This document shows, piece after piece, positions 37,516-51,425 of a stretch of DNA of 64,000 nt (the stretch's first letter is position 1; each line of letters opens with the position of its first letter). The translations under genes were made by a program, and so were the position numbers. Origin of the DNA: Trogon surrucura (lineage: Eukaryota; Chordata; Aves; Trogoniformes; Trogonidae); the NCBI GenBank assembly GCA_020746105.1, contig CM036620.1:25318604-25382603 (forward strand), written 5' to 3'. The notes beneath the pieces were generated by a model, which was not told the DNA's origin, made no database searches, and saw only the letters and a program-made list of their open reading frames with translations.

Positions 37516-38810
37516 ACAAGCCAAAGGATGCTCTGAAGTTTTCCTGCTTCATCCATCTTCCAAACGTTCCCACCACAGCGACCTCTCACTTCCTGACACG
37601 GAGATACGCACCCGGTCCGTCGCAGTGCCCTCCTGACAGCAGTAGATTAATTTTCATGTCCAAACCTGTCATAACAAAAGTTTCCTACCACTCATACTTA
37701 AGTTTCCCTTCCATTGCTTAAAATTAATTTATATCCAGAGATGGTCAGACACACACAGATCTACGAGATATCTTTACTCCACTCTCTACCACATTTCTCT
37801 CACGTAAAAAAATCACACCGAGTATTATGATTCATGTCATTTGTGCTTTCTCTGGGTAAATATACAAAAGGACACATTTTCCATCTTCCAATAACACAGT
37901 GACAGATAAGCATTGAAGTCAATTGCTGCAGGAGAGGAATGTATTTTCAGCTAACTGCAATAAGCACTGTCATTACGTATCCGTACTGACAACAACAATT
38001 AATTCCAATTTTTTTCCAGACTCATGCTCAATGTTAATATTACAGTTGAAAAAGTCAGAAACAGATTCTCTAACTTCTGATTTGGTTCCAGAGATACCTA
38101 ACCGCATACCCCAAATTCCTGAAGTGTTACCAGTGTACAGTTAGTAAGAAAAAATTTAAAAATCATCTTAATCTCTATTTAAAGTACCTCCCTTTTACCC
38201 ATTAGATCATAAGAAAAACACATTACGAGTATGGATGGTATCTTTTCAGAATGCTATATCAACAGTTTCAAGATTTCATAGACAGAGCTAGTGTGTAATA
38301 AAAACTCCCAGACACATAGTGTGTTGAATGTTATCTGAAGTTTTCTGAGCTTTATACTATCTTGCCACTGTATTCTTTATGAGAGTTGTGTAAAAGGATG
38401 GATGCAAAATCACTGAGTAGTTCAGAAAGCATTCCAAACTTGTCCACTTTCCAGCAGAGTCCCACTGAGGTTCAGCAGCATACTTTGCTCGTCACCGTAA
38501 TTACCAATGAAAGTTTTGAACCATGAGTTTGGTTACATGGTTGGAACAAATAATAGCTTGGGGGTCTTGTTCATCTGTTTGTGTGGGGCTTTTTTAAACA
38601 AGTTCCCTCGCCTATTGATCTTACGACTGAGGTGACAGGGAGTTCGCTTCAAAGACCACCAGTAGATGGGTAGTTATATGTAATCAAAAGCAATCACAAA
38701 AACAAACTGCACAAGGTACTTCAGTAGTTCTCTACTCAGAAAGACAACAGAGGGGTTTTTGGTTGTTTTTCTGGCTGCTATCACTAGCAGAGAACAACCT
38801 TGTGTACAAA

Positions 38811-39258
38811 GCAGTGCAATGAAGCTGGTGAAGGGTCTAAAGTACAAGTCTTATGAGGAGCAGCTGAGAGAACTGGGATTATTCAGGCTGGAGAAAAGGA
38901 GGCTGAGGGGAGATCTTGTCGCTCACTACAACTGCCTGAAAGGCGGTTGTAGTGAGGTGGGGTCAGTGTCTTCTCCCAAGCAACAAGTGATAGGGTGAGA
39001 GGAAATGACCTCAAGTTGTGCCATGGGAGGTTTAGATTAGATATTAGGAAAAAGTTTCGTCACTGAAACGGTTGTGAAGCTTCCCTGGGAATAGGCTGCC
39101 CAGGGAATTAGTGGAGTCACCATTCCTGGAGGTATCTAAAAGATGTGCAGATGTGGTGCTTAGGGACACGGTTTAGTGGTGGACTAGTGCTAGACTAACG
39201 GCTGGACTCAATGATCTTAAAGGTCTTTTCCAACGTGAACAGCTCTACGATTCTATGA
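38811..39258 (+). mobile_element. 5'-truncated CR1 LINE (C-terminal ORF2 plus 3' UTR)
   Basis: CR1 similarity starts near ATGAAGCTGGTGAAGGGTCT and encodes [20 protein letters not shown] followed by [20 protein letters not shown], the region after the reverse-transcriptase domain. The frame then shifts near 38960 by loss of one base, so the remaining ORF2 end is read in another frame. The 3' UTR has GTGGTGCTTAGGGACACGGT, GACTCAATGATCTTAAAGGT and ends in ACGATTCTATGA. The tail places it close to the CR1 group with ATTCTATG octamers, like the copy at 13.5 kb. Confidence 0.92.
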
Positions 39259-39574
39259 AGGCCAGGATTTATTTTCTGTCTATGAGGATTTACTCTTCAG
39301 GAGGAGACAGGCCTTTGTGGGAGGCCACGTCTTATCTTTGAATACAAAATTGTAGCCTTCCAAGATGTGCCGTAGGGCAAACCAAACAGTTTACACAACT
39401 TGCAGTATTTTTAAGGGAAAGGTTTTTTGATGGGAAGAAGATTAAGTGACAAAAGTTCATTAAAGGCCAGCACCAACTACAACAGTCTCCTTGCCTGCTA
39501 AGGCTACATGACACATTACATGACAAGTGTATTTTGTTCTGCTCCAATGCAAATGTTTATATGATTTATGCAAA

Positions 39575-39662
39575 TCTCAAATTAGTTTACTCTGTTTTTT
39601 TCAGTAGTTTTATCAGAAAGCCTGATAAAAAGGAACTTTTTATCAGAAAGCCTAATTTGAGA
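39575..39662. repeat. nested inverted repeats with overlapping direct repeat
   Basis: Outer arms TCTCAAATTAG (39575-39585) and CTAATTTGAGA (39652-39662) are perfect 11-bp reverse complements. Inside lies a second perfect hairpin, CTGATAAAAAG (39622-39632) and CTTTTTATCAG (39636-39646), with only a GAA loop. In addition TTTTATCAGAAAGCCT is directly repeated at 39608-39623 and 39638-39653. The layout could be a small hairpin-forming repeat, a non-autonomous element remnant or a product of template switching. No terminal target duplication was found. Confidence 0.85.
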
Positions 39663-42600
39663 AAAGACAGCCATGAATGTATGGTCCATCTATTTGTAGA
39701 TTCAAAGAGCTTATAAAATATGCTAAATTGTTACCATTAATATGAGTTTTCTGTCATGTGAGAATTACTTATAAAGTAAGAAACCTGACATTGATTAATT
39801 TTATTTATTTATTTTCTATTCAATGTTTAGATTCTGTGATTACTAAAATTATCTGAGATTATTATTTGGGACAATCCTAACTTAATCCTGACATAGGCAA
39901 ACTATTGATTTCACTGGATTCACTTAAACAAACCCATTATGACACTAAGTTTGGAGTAGGACTGATAGGACAATAATCTAAATAATGGCTACATGTGCCG
40001 GACTTCTGAGGACAAATTATGTATGGACAAAAAAGCTTCTACAGTAGGCAAGTACAATTAATAAAACACTTAAATGTATATTTCACATTGTGTGTATGCT
40101 ATAAAGTACTTGGTTATTATTTTTTTTAATTCTATATGTGAGTTATTTACCACTACACTGACTTACTCACAAACCCTCTAAATTTCTTTTGTATGTCTAC
40201 TCCTTCTCTAGGCATAATTAGTTACTAGATAAACTAATTTTCTACATATTTTACGTATCTCTTCCATCATCTAATTCGCAAGGTACAATACCCTTTCTTT
40301 ACCCTAGTAATTTCTTTGTAGTAATTTATATTCTACAGGTTGTTCCCTTGTTGGTTTTTGTTCAGTCAGATGGGATGTGTATGAGTACCTTTACAGGACA
40401 TAAACATGCAGCTGTTGCTTTAACGATTCTGAGGGAGCTTCTTGACCATATGATCTAGTATTTTTACAAGTTCATTCCTCTACCTAGCTTGTTTCAGGAG
40501 GATCTAAATACTTAAATGTGTTCACCTAAATACTTTAATATGCATTTAATTTTAAGTGCATAGGAGAATACTCTTGAAATCAGCTAGTCCTTCTAAATTA
40601 AGCAGGATCTTAAGAACCTTGTTGAATTAGGGTGTACGTGCCTCAGGAGATGCTGAGATAACTACTGTTTCACAAGCTGAAACTTTCTGGTTTGCTTTTT
40701 TTTCTTTTACTTTTTTCTTAAGGCTCTTAGCTGATTGAGACCAATTTTCTGGAATTAGCAGAAATTGTGACACCCATGGTATTTCTTCTGCATGGTTTTT
40801 CACATTTATTATGCTCCATTTGAATAAATTCTGTAGTTAATATTGTGTATCCTTTTATTTATGTGACATGATTTCTACAGTAGTCAGGCTTCTTTTCACC
40901 TCATACCTGCTATCTGCACACTGTGGACAGAAACACTGGGAAAAGAAGACTCTAAAGAGAAGGTACAGACACTAAACCATGAAGAAACTAAACTGCTCTC
41001 ACTTGAAACCAGGAAAGGTGTCAGTGAACTAAAAGTGAGCAAGGAGGAAAGATTTATGCATAAGAGCAAATCATTTGGGATGGCCTTCTAAGAAATAAGA
41101 TGCAAAAAATTCTTCATCCCTAAACTAAGTTACGTCAGAAATTAGAATTAAAGAGGAAGTAAAAAACAAATGGACAGTTCCTTATGGAGAATCAAGCAAA
41201 GAATCAACACAGAGGTGAACACATCTACAAAAATGCTAGGAGACTAAAAATAAAATGAGGGAAGTGGAATGTCCATCTCTAAATGAAGACACTGATTTAT
41301 CAAGGGTATCAGAAACCCAGTGACAGGAAAACAATCACTGTAGTACCTTAATGCCATGACAAAATGTTCAGTAAACAAAGAGTAAACCATGTTGCTGTCA
41401 GAATAGATCAACATGTTTGCAACAGTCTTATCTCATCAATAAGCTAAGCATCTCAACAAATACCTGAGAATAGGCATGAACTTAAATTCCAGGTCTAAAT
41501 AACAAGAATATAATAATGGGTTTGTGTTAATGACTAACCTAGGTGATAAGCCCAGCGGAACATCAAATGTGAGGGCAGAAAATACAACTGTTTTGGGTTA
41601 CTTCAGTGATCCTCATATACTCAAGGCAAATGTCAGATACATACATTGTAGTAGACAATAAGCAGAGGTAAAAAATTTTATAGATCAATGACTGTCCTCC
41701 AGTGAAATATCTACTCCTTCTTCTAGTACCTCCTCAGCAAACCTCCAGTAGAGAACTTCCATTGGGCCAACTTGTTTGGTATAGGAAGACCGGAAGACAC
41801 CAAATGTGTTTACGGTCTTAAAACAGGTTTTTGGGGTAGTGTGGAGGAGCGTAATGAGCTACTGGACTGTATATCTGCCAAGTATATAAGACAAATAGCC
41901 AGAGGCTATTTATAGTATAGAGATTCAGCTACTATATAGTCTTAGTTGCCTGTTAGTTTCTGTTACAGATTTATTGACTTTTGGAAAAACACAGTAAACT
42001 TGGGAAGACTTAATACGGCTTCTCTAAATTGAAATCCCACCTTACAAACAGATCCCACCTTTAAACAGATTTATGACCACATGGACAAGAGCGATCCAGG
42101 TGATGTGCTCCACTCAAGTTTTAAAGCTATTGTCAAATGTAATGAACAGCTTCCATACAAGGCACGAACTACGACTGTCCTATCAGGAAAGATGATGATG
42201 TTATGGGGACATGTAAATCTATAAAGTTTTGGATACTGTACAGGCAATCCAATAAGGCAGCAGGAACCAGACTCAAAACAAACAGGAGGTGGTTCCATGG
42301 ATCAGTAGATCTCTGTGATAAAGTATGGCATGGGTGCGATTCATAAAGCTCAGGGGAAGACTGCAGAACTAATGAGAAGAAAGATCCAGATCAAACTACT
42401 AATTAAGCAGCAACAGTGTCAGGAAATTCCTGAGCTGAATACAGTTGGAGATCCAGAGAGAATCAGAAAAGCATACACGATTGCCCTTATTACTCTTCCC
42501 TCGGTGCCTCCTTATGGCTGCTGTTAGAGACCACTTACTGGGTTGAAGAGCCCACGGGGCTGCACCAAGGCAGCCTGTCCTCACGTGGGAAAAACACCAG

Positions 42601-45600
42601 CACCGCCTGGGCTCCAGGGGTGCACCTGCACGTCAGGCAGCCAGCCCTGCGTGGGCTTCCTCCCCTCCTCCTCCCGACGGGAAGAAGTAGGAGTGCTGAT
42701 AGAGACCACGAGGAAGATGGGTGAGTTTGGCCAGAACAACTCAGAGACGCTCCTCACTAAGGGCATATGGTAAAAAAAAACCCCACAGAAAATCTAGCAT
42801 ATGCTTCATGAGACCATCAAAAGATCTTTTTAATTCTGAGTAGGAACAGCTTTTCAAACTTGCTGTTTATTCCATAATTCACCGATAAAAAAGTCTGCTG
42901 ATTTGTATATCAGCAACTTCTTCATTAACAGACATTTTTATTTGACAAGTTGTAGTATCTATTGTCCCTACAGTGAACAAAGAAGATATCAGCAGATACG
43001 TTTCCTAATGCAAATACAGAGAAATGCCAAAGAAACAAAAAAATAACAGACATGTTAATTTGCAATAATATTAAATTTTCTCAAAGATATTTTAATTAAC
43101 AAGTGAACTACAGTTATAACTAAGTCTATTACCTCAAAAAATGAGTACTCCAATCATTTCTTTTCAGTAAGTAAAATTTACTTCAGCTGTAATTTATGGT
43201 ATACACTTACTGTTCAGCATCTCTCTACTAACCCTCTTCCATCTTTTACTTTTCAGGGGGTTAATTAACTTCATGTCTAAATGAGTGAAAAAATATTATT
43301 TATTTTCATTGTTATCACCCTAGTAATATTAAATTGGTCATCACTTTGATTCTAGCCAAAAGCCATAAATATCCCCTTGCCTTCTCTTTTACATTTTATT
43401 TTCTGTACCGTCAGACCGAAGTTGCAACAGCAGACTGGGCTTGCACACTTGGCTGCTTCCCTTCTCCCCAAGCTCAGCAGCAGCTGATTTACTCAGTTGT
43501 TTAAATAGACTGGCAGGCTGAACTACTGCTGGTGTTCAACCGCCAGCCTCACCTGTTCACAGCACTGCTGCCAAATTCAAAGGAGTTTTTTTCTCATCTT
43601 CTTTTTAAATAACACAATGGTGGAGTATTGAGCTTGCACATAGTGCCATATTAGGCAACAGCACATGTGCTGCAGGCTAGGATTTGTTTCACTAGAAAAA
43701 TGGGTTGGGAAAAAAAAACAGAATTCAGGTCAAATAGGATCATTTAAAGATATCACTGGGCAGAAAATACAAGCCGAGGGGACAAGCAACGAGGCAGCAG
43801 TATAGTGGGGTACATGCTGAACTTAAATCAATGCTGCCAGGCCATGGCATAGACAAACACCATCATTGGCTGGGTAAATGAAACAGCTGCAAGAAACTTC
43901 CAGTGATTTCCTGCACCACCCAGCACCAGCAGTGCTAAATTTAAGCACTGTGCCTTGCAGTGCAAATAAAGTATTCAAAGGCCTGGAGAATGTGAACCCA
44001 CAAAGAAGAGCTGAAAGAGCTGCCTTTTAGTTCAGAAAAGCAAAACCTGAAAGACTGGTAATAGACTGAAGAAGTAGTGCAAAAACCAAAAGGGAATGGA
44101 TTGTTCTTCGCATCTGTGAGGGACAGAATAGGGTGCAAAACGGGCTTAAATTGCAGAAAAAAGGTATAAGAACATTTCCAGGAAAGCTTTCTATAGACAA
44201 GGACAACGAAACAATAGAAGAACTGATCTGAGAAAGATATAGAGCCTCTATTATCATGCATTTTATCTAAAATGTAGAACAAGCATCTGTCAGCCTCTGA
44301 CAAGCATCTGACCTCATTCTAAGGCAGAGGCAGTAAACTAGCTGACTTCTCAAGATTCATCCAGTTCTCTTGTGTAAGTAAACTGCTAGTCTCCACAAAA
44401 TAATCTCTTCATAGACAGAGATCCTCTGGTTCAAAAAAAGGACAGAATATAGCCTGCTGATCTTGTAATTTCTTGTCCTCATGATCAGGTGGGAGCACTG
44501 AAACCATCTAAAGTAACCCCTAGCTTGTGCTCATAGTATTCCTCTAAACGCATCTTGGCCACAAGAAATCATGAAAGTTCAGCAAATTAAGTTTTAACCT
44601 CAGTTATTCTCTTTTATCAGTGATAAAAAATTTTAAACTGCATCTTCCATATCACAGAGGTCCTTCGCTGCTTGCTTTAACCGGAATTAGAGTCTCTCTG
44701 CACATCCCAGGTAATGAGCCAAGTACTTAGAAATTCCCCTACTTGTTTATATTTCTACAGCATCTAATCGTCCAAAGTGCTTCATGATGCTGTTTGGACA
44801 CCATGAGCAGAGAAGGCAAATGTCAGTGAAAATCCAGCATCCTGTGTGCAGTAGGAAAAGAGCAGAAGAGCAATTCTGAGAACAACAGGAAGAAAAAGCT
44901 AAGTTGGATGTCTGAAATGCACGGTGAAGGCACACCCTTATTTGAAGCCTGCCATTCAGAAGAATTACTTACTTCTAAATGGATTCCCTGAACATACTGC
45001 TCCCCAAACCATGATTATGCACAGTGTAAATATATCCCATCTGACTTCTCCTAAAACTCTAATGTGTAACAGTAGGAAAGCAAACTGCATTTTCTAAATG
45101 TCAGAAAAGTTTAATAAAGCCTGAAGAAGGATATGAATGTGTCTTTCACTTGGAGCTGTAATTTGTAGTTATCAATGATGATGTTCATTACTGAAACGCA
45201 GTGCAATGATTGAAGTACCTAATTCAAACTGTGTGCATTAACTAAAAAATAAATGCAATCATAATTCCATAGGCAGACTCCCTATGCCAGACACTTAATA
45301 AATGTAAATTATCAGCTGAGGATCTGGACTAGCCTTGCTATGTTTTCCTCCCGATTTAAAAGAAAATGCCATTAGTTGTACATAAGAGATACCAATGCTT
45401 CTTTTTTAATTAAGCACAGCAGGACTTTTACATTTTTTTTACGGCACTGCCCAAAAGGAGCTCACAGATCAACCTAGTCAAAGATTCCAGACTACTCATA
45501 GAAGACGGAAGGATGGAAAGAGTCATTATGAGTCCAAGATCAGTACTAACCACAATGCAAATGATTGCTGACACTTACGAAAAGAAATTGAACCTGTCTG

Positions 45601-48600
45601 TAGTACACATGAAAAGCAAAAAGAGATGCTCAGCAAATATAAATGCTAATGAAAGAAAAACTTACAACTAAATAACACCCGATGAGTTCACAAATTCAAA
45701 TTGTTTCCTGGAACCTTGTATTAACTAGCATTCAACAGCTTGGTTAATGCAAGCTTGTTTCAAAACTGTCAGGAACTGTTCTCTACCCTAGAGCCACAAG
45801 GTTAACTAAGGTCCAGGCCCAACAACTGCCCACCTGACCTAGTCTAGGTGCTCTTGTGGTGATAGAGCAGCCTTCTTGCATAATCCAGACTGCAAAGCCA
45901 CGTACTTCTCACTCCCCTGACCTGTTTACCCAGACTGAGCTCCTGCAAGCACAGCTTGTCAGAAGAGTAACTGGGCTCACAGGCCCATTAACCAGTCAAT
46001 CAGTCCATCAATCAACCAGTCCAAAAGGACAGTAAGGCTTATTCTGAGGGTCAGCACAGAAGATTCTGTGAAGAAGCTGTAGGCCCCCAAAATACTTAGA
46101 GATGTAAATAAATTCACTGTGATGCCTCTGCATGTTGCTATGAATAAGTCAAAGGGACACTGTCAAGGTGGTTTGGCTAAGAAATTGTTAGGCACAAAGT
46201 TTAAAACAAATAAAGCCCACACATGACTTAGAGTGTAACCAAGTAAAAACAAACCTGAGCCAGCTATTGTTTGGTACTTGCTGCTTTTGTTGTGGAGGTT
46301 TTTTGTTGGTGGTGGTTTTGAGGTTTTTGTATATGTTCATTTGGTTTTAAATCTATGACCTTGAGAGAAGTTGCCTCTCCAAATGAATACATTACAGGAA
46401 TCAGGAAGCCAAGACATACACGACGAATTTTTTGTAGGGCATTTTATTTTTGTTTAATCAAGTTAAATAATAGATGTTGGAAACCGGATCAAATTTAAGC
46501 ACATCACTGAAAAAAACTTAATCAAAATTCAGTCAGAAGGTATAAACCAATGCGAGTTGTGAGTTTAAGATATGCTAACTATTCTTAAAGCTGTTTTACC
46601 TCTGCATTGAGTCAGAGAATTAAAATCAATTGTGCTATATTTCAGTGTCCAAAGGTTTTATAAATCCAAGAGGACTTCTTTAATCTCTTTCACGGGTACC
46701 AAAAAGGATACAGAAAACAGTATCTCACCAGGTGTTAATTTTTTTCTTATAAAAGTCCAATATGTGGCCACTGTGTTTTTACTTCCACACCCAGCAACAG
46801 AAAACACATTTTTGAGGAAGCACCAGAGTAACATTAAGTAGCAGAAAATAAAATGATATATCTATATTTATTTTGACAAACCTACAGCAGGACCATTCTG
46901 TTTTCTGTCAGAAAAACATAATCCACGAAATGCATTCAGATCCCTTCTCTTTTTCTGCTATCTCTCAAATATATTTTTTCATCACAAGCAAAATCCATCC
47001 TCATGGAAAATCAATTGCCTCCCCTTTAATATGTACACTTCTGGTTTCTGTTTTCCTTTATTTTCTTTACCCCAGTAAAGCTTTCAATCTCAACTTTAGT
47101 CTTCTGTGTTAATCAATTCCAACATCACTGTGTGAAATCTTTTTTGGTTTTTTTGTCTGTCTAAAACTATTGCTGCTTTTATTATCCAAAAAAAAATATT
47201 CCCAATAACATGCAGTAACTAAAAAATGCAAATAGGCTTTATTTAATGCATGCGTGCAACTTACATTGAGTTTGTTTGTCATTTTCTGGTCTGTTTTTTT
47301 TTAAATAGCTAGAACAGTACAGTTTAGTGGGAATTATTCATGGCAGGAGTAGGTTATCTTGTTCATAAACTGAAACATAGACTACAGAAATCTTCATCTA
47401 GATTACATATTGATTATTTGTAAATACGTTTTTTTAAATTAAAAAAAAAAAAGATAGTTTCATGGTGATGTTTCACAACCAGATCACTGAATTTCTTCTG
47501 CTCTAAAGCTTAAGACTGGGGCAATTTTTGTTTTGACCCAAATAAATATCAGCATCTATGGCCTCACATCTAATATTTAAAATCAGGTTCTTCAAATGTT
47601 AGTGGACACACCTTCCTCAGAGACACCTTAGAAAGCTACTTCTGTAAACATCAGAGCAGTTTTTAAGTGAATGCAAGGAAGACATATTGTTAAAAAGATT
47701 TAAAAGATAGAGGAAAAGACAGGTGTATGGTTGGAAGACAGTATAAAATCTGATTTCCAAAATTAGTTTTGAAAAACTACAAGGCAGTCATAGCATTCTA
47801 GGCAACTAAATGCATCAGAAGACAAAAGAGAGAACACCCAAAGGCTTCAAAAGGGACTTTTAAACCAAAAAAATATATATAACTTCAAAATCAAGAAGCT
47901 CAGGTCGTGCAAGTCTTGGCTGAAATTTCTGGACATGGAAAGAAAGCAGGTGACTTTTAAGCTCTACTCACTCTTTGCAGACAAGTTTGCAGAAGCCTCA
48001 GCATAATTTTGTCTCGATTACCAGCACTGGAAGTGGGACTCGTAGCTAGTTGTTTTGACTAACTCATTCTCCTGAAAATACAAGGTTTGGGAGACTATAA
48101 ACTCCTACTCCTTTATACTATTTTTGGAATCGAGGTAGGGAGTTGACTTACAGAGAACTCATAATGTCTCACAAGCTCTGGTCCAGGAGCTCAGAATATA
48201 TGCACACATTGCTGACTCTCCCCACCCTCAACCCCCCGAAAAAGAAAAACTGCTGTGAATCTGAAGGATTCTACCGGAACATTTTTGAATAAACTTTTTT
48301 TTTCCAAGATAAACATACACTTCATATTTTTTAAGTAATTTTAGTAAATTTTTACTTATTTTCCCCTTATTTTTCATTTTCACAACCAAAAAGAAGTAAA
48401 AAGAATTCTGAACATGCCACAAAGATCTATCCCTGACTCTTTATCTAAAAACTCTAAATTAATATGCCCCAATTCCCAGAAAATGATAAGTGATGCAGTT
48501 TAAGGGTTCAAGTTTAGAATTCTTTTTGTTCTGTTCTCAATTTCTCCCTCCACACTAACAAACATGTAAGAGAACCTTAAATGGTACCTCAGCATCTTTC

Positions 48601-51000
48601 CCTCTCATCCTTAGTACCTTCTTTATGGGAGAAAAGGCAAACGAGCCACCTTTTTAAATTAGCTTCAAATAGGTGACCTAGATCAAGTAGGTGGACAGTT
48701 CTACCTCTGTATTTATGAACCTCTAGAAACTGATACTTGTTTCATCATATTTGGTAGGACTTATCTCACTTTTTGTTACCAAATGCTATGTGTCTATCAA
48801 GTCTCAGCCAGTTTTCCCTGTTCCATCCAGAGTCAATCTCGAAAGCAATTCATCCTATCTGCAACCCACATGTATTCAAGTTTGATTCTCCTTCTGGTGA
48901 CTGGAGCTAATAGAGAGAAAGGTATGATTCATTGCTTAGACATTATGCCAAATTTTCAAACTCTTAAGCACCCAGTCAGAGTTTACCCAAATAACGAGGC
49001 TTAAGGAATTAGAAGGATATGAGCTCTTTGTTATAATTCCTTGACACTGGCTCAGAGCCTAAATATTGCAGAGCATGGAGAACGCAACATTAGAGAACAT
49101 GAAAACTAAGAAAATAAAATGGTGCAAGTCAGTCATACAGGAAGTCAAAACACAGATTCCAGAAGAGGAGGAAGGATTAAGCCATCACTTCTTGACATAG
49201 TCAAATAAGTTAAAAAACAGGATCAGGCTTTACTACCTCTACACGTTCATGAATGTGGTCTTGAAAAACGGAATGATTACGAATTATACTCCCAAGCCAC
49301 AAAGGCAAGATTGAAACAAAATGCATATAGCTACTTAGCCTCAAAGTTTTTTAAAAAAATAAACTTAATTTTCAAAAGTTGCTTAGTCTTTGCTTGGTGA
49401 AAGTTTGCTTTTCTGTTTCCTAACTGGGGCCTGAAACTGTTATAACAACTTAACCTTCAAAATCACGTTTTACACAGGGATTTACACCAAGATATGTCAG
49501 CAATCTTCTAACACACCCCTATTGAGGTTGGGAGGCAGGAGCTGCTTGTCAAGGGAGGTTTGTTTAATTTGCTGCGGTTTTTTTTGCAGACAGCTCAGAC
49601 TATTTCAAACGAGAATTCAAAGTTCTTGCTCACATCATTAAACTGTGGCTCCCACTGTGCTCGCATTTAAGCAAGTATATGACTTCACTCACGTGAGTAA
49701 CCTTGTTGACCTCTCTCTGGGATCAGGCATCAGAATTATATTAGGGTTTGCCTGTCACCAGGATGGGGAATAAACACAAATAGTCTACTTATGAGGTAAA
49801 AAATTATTGCAAAACCTTAGAATACAGAAACTCCAACTTTTATATTGAAAATTAATAGAATTCAGTTTTGTCAAGATTTTTCTGGGTTAGCATCAGATCT
49901 GAGAGAAGCCTGAAATGCTTCCAAGTGAGAATACTTTTTTGACAGCCCATTAATTTAGCCCTGCTCTCCATGTCATTTTGCTTGCCTTTCTGATCACTTC
50001 TGAATCTCCATGAAAACAACATTTAAGAGTTATGTGGGAAGGTTTTTGGGTCACCATACCAAAAGAAAGATTTCAAAAGGCATAAAAGGAGGAGTCGCCA
50101 TCTGACGTTGCAGGGTTTACAGTCAAGGTAAATTCACTTATCAATTCCCATCCTATCATCTTTCATCAGTCAGTTCAACGCAGGGTCTGAACACCTCATG
50201 GGCTACTTGTCACAGAGACCAAAACAGAGATAAGAAATGATGTAAAACTATTTCCCTTGACAGCACCGACACAGATGGAGACTTCATTCTGACCATATTG
50301 TCTGCTTTAGTGCCATCCCTAAAGCCATTAACTATCATAATGATGGGGCTCAAGTTATTTATTTCTTCACAATTTCCTGATGTTTTCTGCAGCGTGACAT
50401 CAGTGAGCTGAGACCTACGACAAGCCTTTGTGTTTGTCCTTGAAGGCAGCTGCCACATGCAAAATGCTCAGTCTAAGATATTCACTTATCAGCAGAAGTA
50501 CAAATGAGTTAAAACACCAATTCTGTACCGTAACTGATCTAACATGAAATAGAAACATGTTACACTCATTTGCTGCATATCTGTGCTTTCTTGCATCAGG
50601 GCTGGAGGATTTTTTTTAACCTTTCTGGCATTTCACTGATGATTAAAATCAGCAGATAACAGTTACCACTACTGATTTGCTATAATCTGTTTCACTTCAA
50701 ATGCTCTTGTGAAAATTATCGTAATTCCTGACTTACAGGAAAAATGAAAAACTATTGTTCTCAAAATTAGTTTAATTAAGAAAATATATATAGTAATGCA
50801 GACTGATAAAACTAAGAAATATCATTTCCATGTTCTTCTGCATTCCTACTCAAACAATATAGAGCTCCCTAACTTTAGAGCTGCTATAAGGAGCTCCCCA
50901 GTTCAAGATCTGAAAAAAATAAATAGATTTAAAATTACAGCAAATTAAGAAACAAGGGAGTGAGTGATATAGGGACAGGACATATCCACCTAACACCATA
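39663..51000. other. non-coding, no gene seen
   Basis: The longest stretch without a recognised repeat, over 11 kb. It is AT-rich apart from a GC-rich block at about 42520-42760 and less AT-rich pieces at 43420-43570 and 45780-46030. Open frames of up to 120 codons (43941-44303 minus) show no known domain. No exon with convincing splice sites was found. Confidence 0.55.
42520..42709. repeat. GC-rich block bounded by a 15-bp direct repeat
   Basis: GCTGTTAGAGACCAC (42520-42534) and GCTGATAGAGACCAC (42695-42709) match at 14 of 15 bases and bound a GC-rich block of about 160 bp that contrasts with the AT-rich surroundings. It could be an unrecognised insertion or one and a bit copies of a duplicated unit. 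No terminal inverted repeat or coding sequence was seen. Confidence 0.55.
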
Positions 51001-51425
51001 ATCACAGAATCATAGAATACCAGGTTGGAAGGGTCCTCAAGCATCATCTGGTCTAACCTTTCTTGGGAAGAGCACAGTTTAGGCAAGACAGCCCAGCACC
51101 CTGTCCAGGTGAATCTTAAAAGTGTCCAATGTGGGTGAATCCACCACTTTTCTGGGGAGATTATTCCAACAGCCAATTGTTCCCATCATGAAAAATTTTC
51201 CTTGTGTCCAGTCAAAATCTCCCTAGGAGTAACTTGTACTCATTACCCTTCACTTTTTCCATGTGACTCCTTGCAAAAAGGGAGTCTCCAACGTTCTTTG
51301 TAGCTGCCCTTTAAATACTGGAACATGGTGATAAGGTCCCCCCTAAGCTTTCTTTTCTCAAGGCTGAAAAAACACAGTTCTCTCAGCTTTTCCCTGGACA
51401 TCAGGCTTCCCAATCCCTCGGCTGG
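51001..51425 (-). mobile_element. 5'-truncated CR1 LINE, second lineage
   Basis: On the minus strand the copy enters in the ORF2 C-terminus, LEKRKLRGDLITMFQYLKGS, and runs through the 3' UTR to CCTTCCAACCTGGTATTCTA and a TGATTCTGTGAT tail at 51001. The MFQYLKG segment differs from the LYN.LKGGC version in the copies at 13.5, 16.0 and 38.8 kb, so this is a different CR1 lineage. The ORF2 frame meets a stop soon after the segment ending GKSEG. Decay is moderate, and no target duplication is evident. Confidence 0.9.

Larger units (their letters stand above)
30858..38810. other. non-coding, no gene seen
   Basis: About 8 kb of AT-rich DNA. Patches that stand out are a GC-richer block open on both strands at about 36085-36330 that ends at a TATATATAA word, and a homeodomain-motif-rich stretch at about 37430-37520. 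Frames of 115-123 codons (35180-35551 plus, 35639-36004 minus, 36907-37254 minus) carry no domain I recognise and lack codon-like structure. No transposon recognised. Confidence 0.55.

Noticed and set aside
43941-44303. 120-codon minus-strand frame rich in Phe, Ser and Leu
   Set aside because: Looks membrane-like only because AT-rich antisense DNA yields Phe/Leu; no start context or homology.
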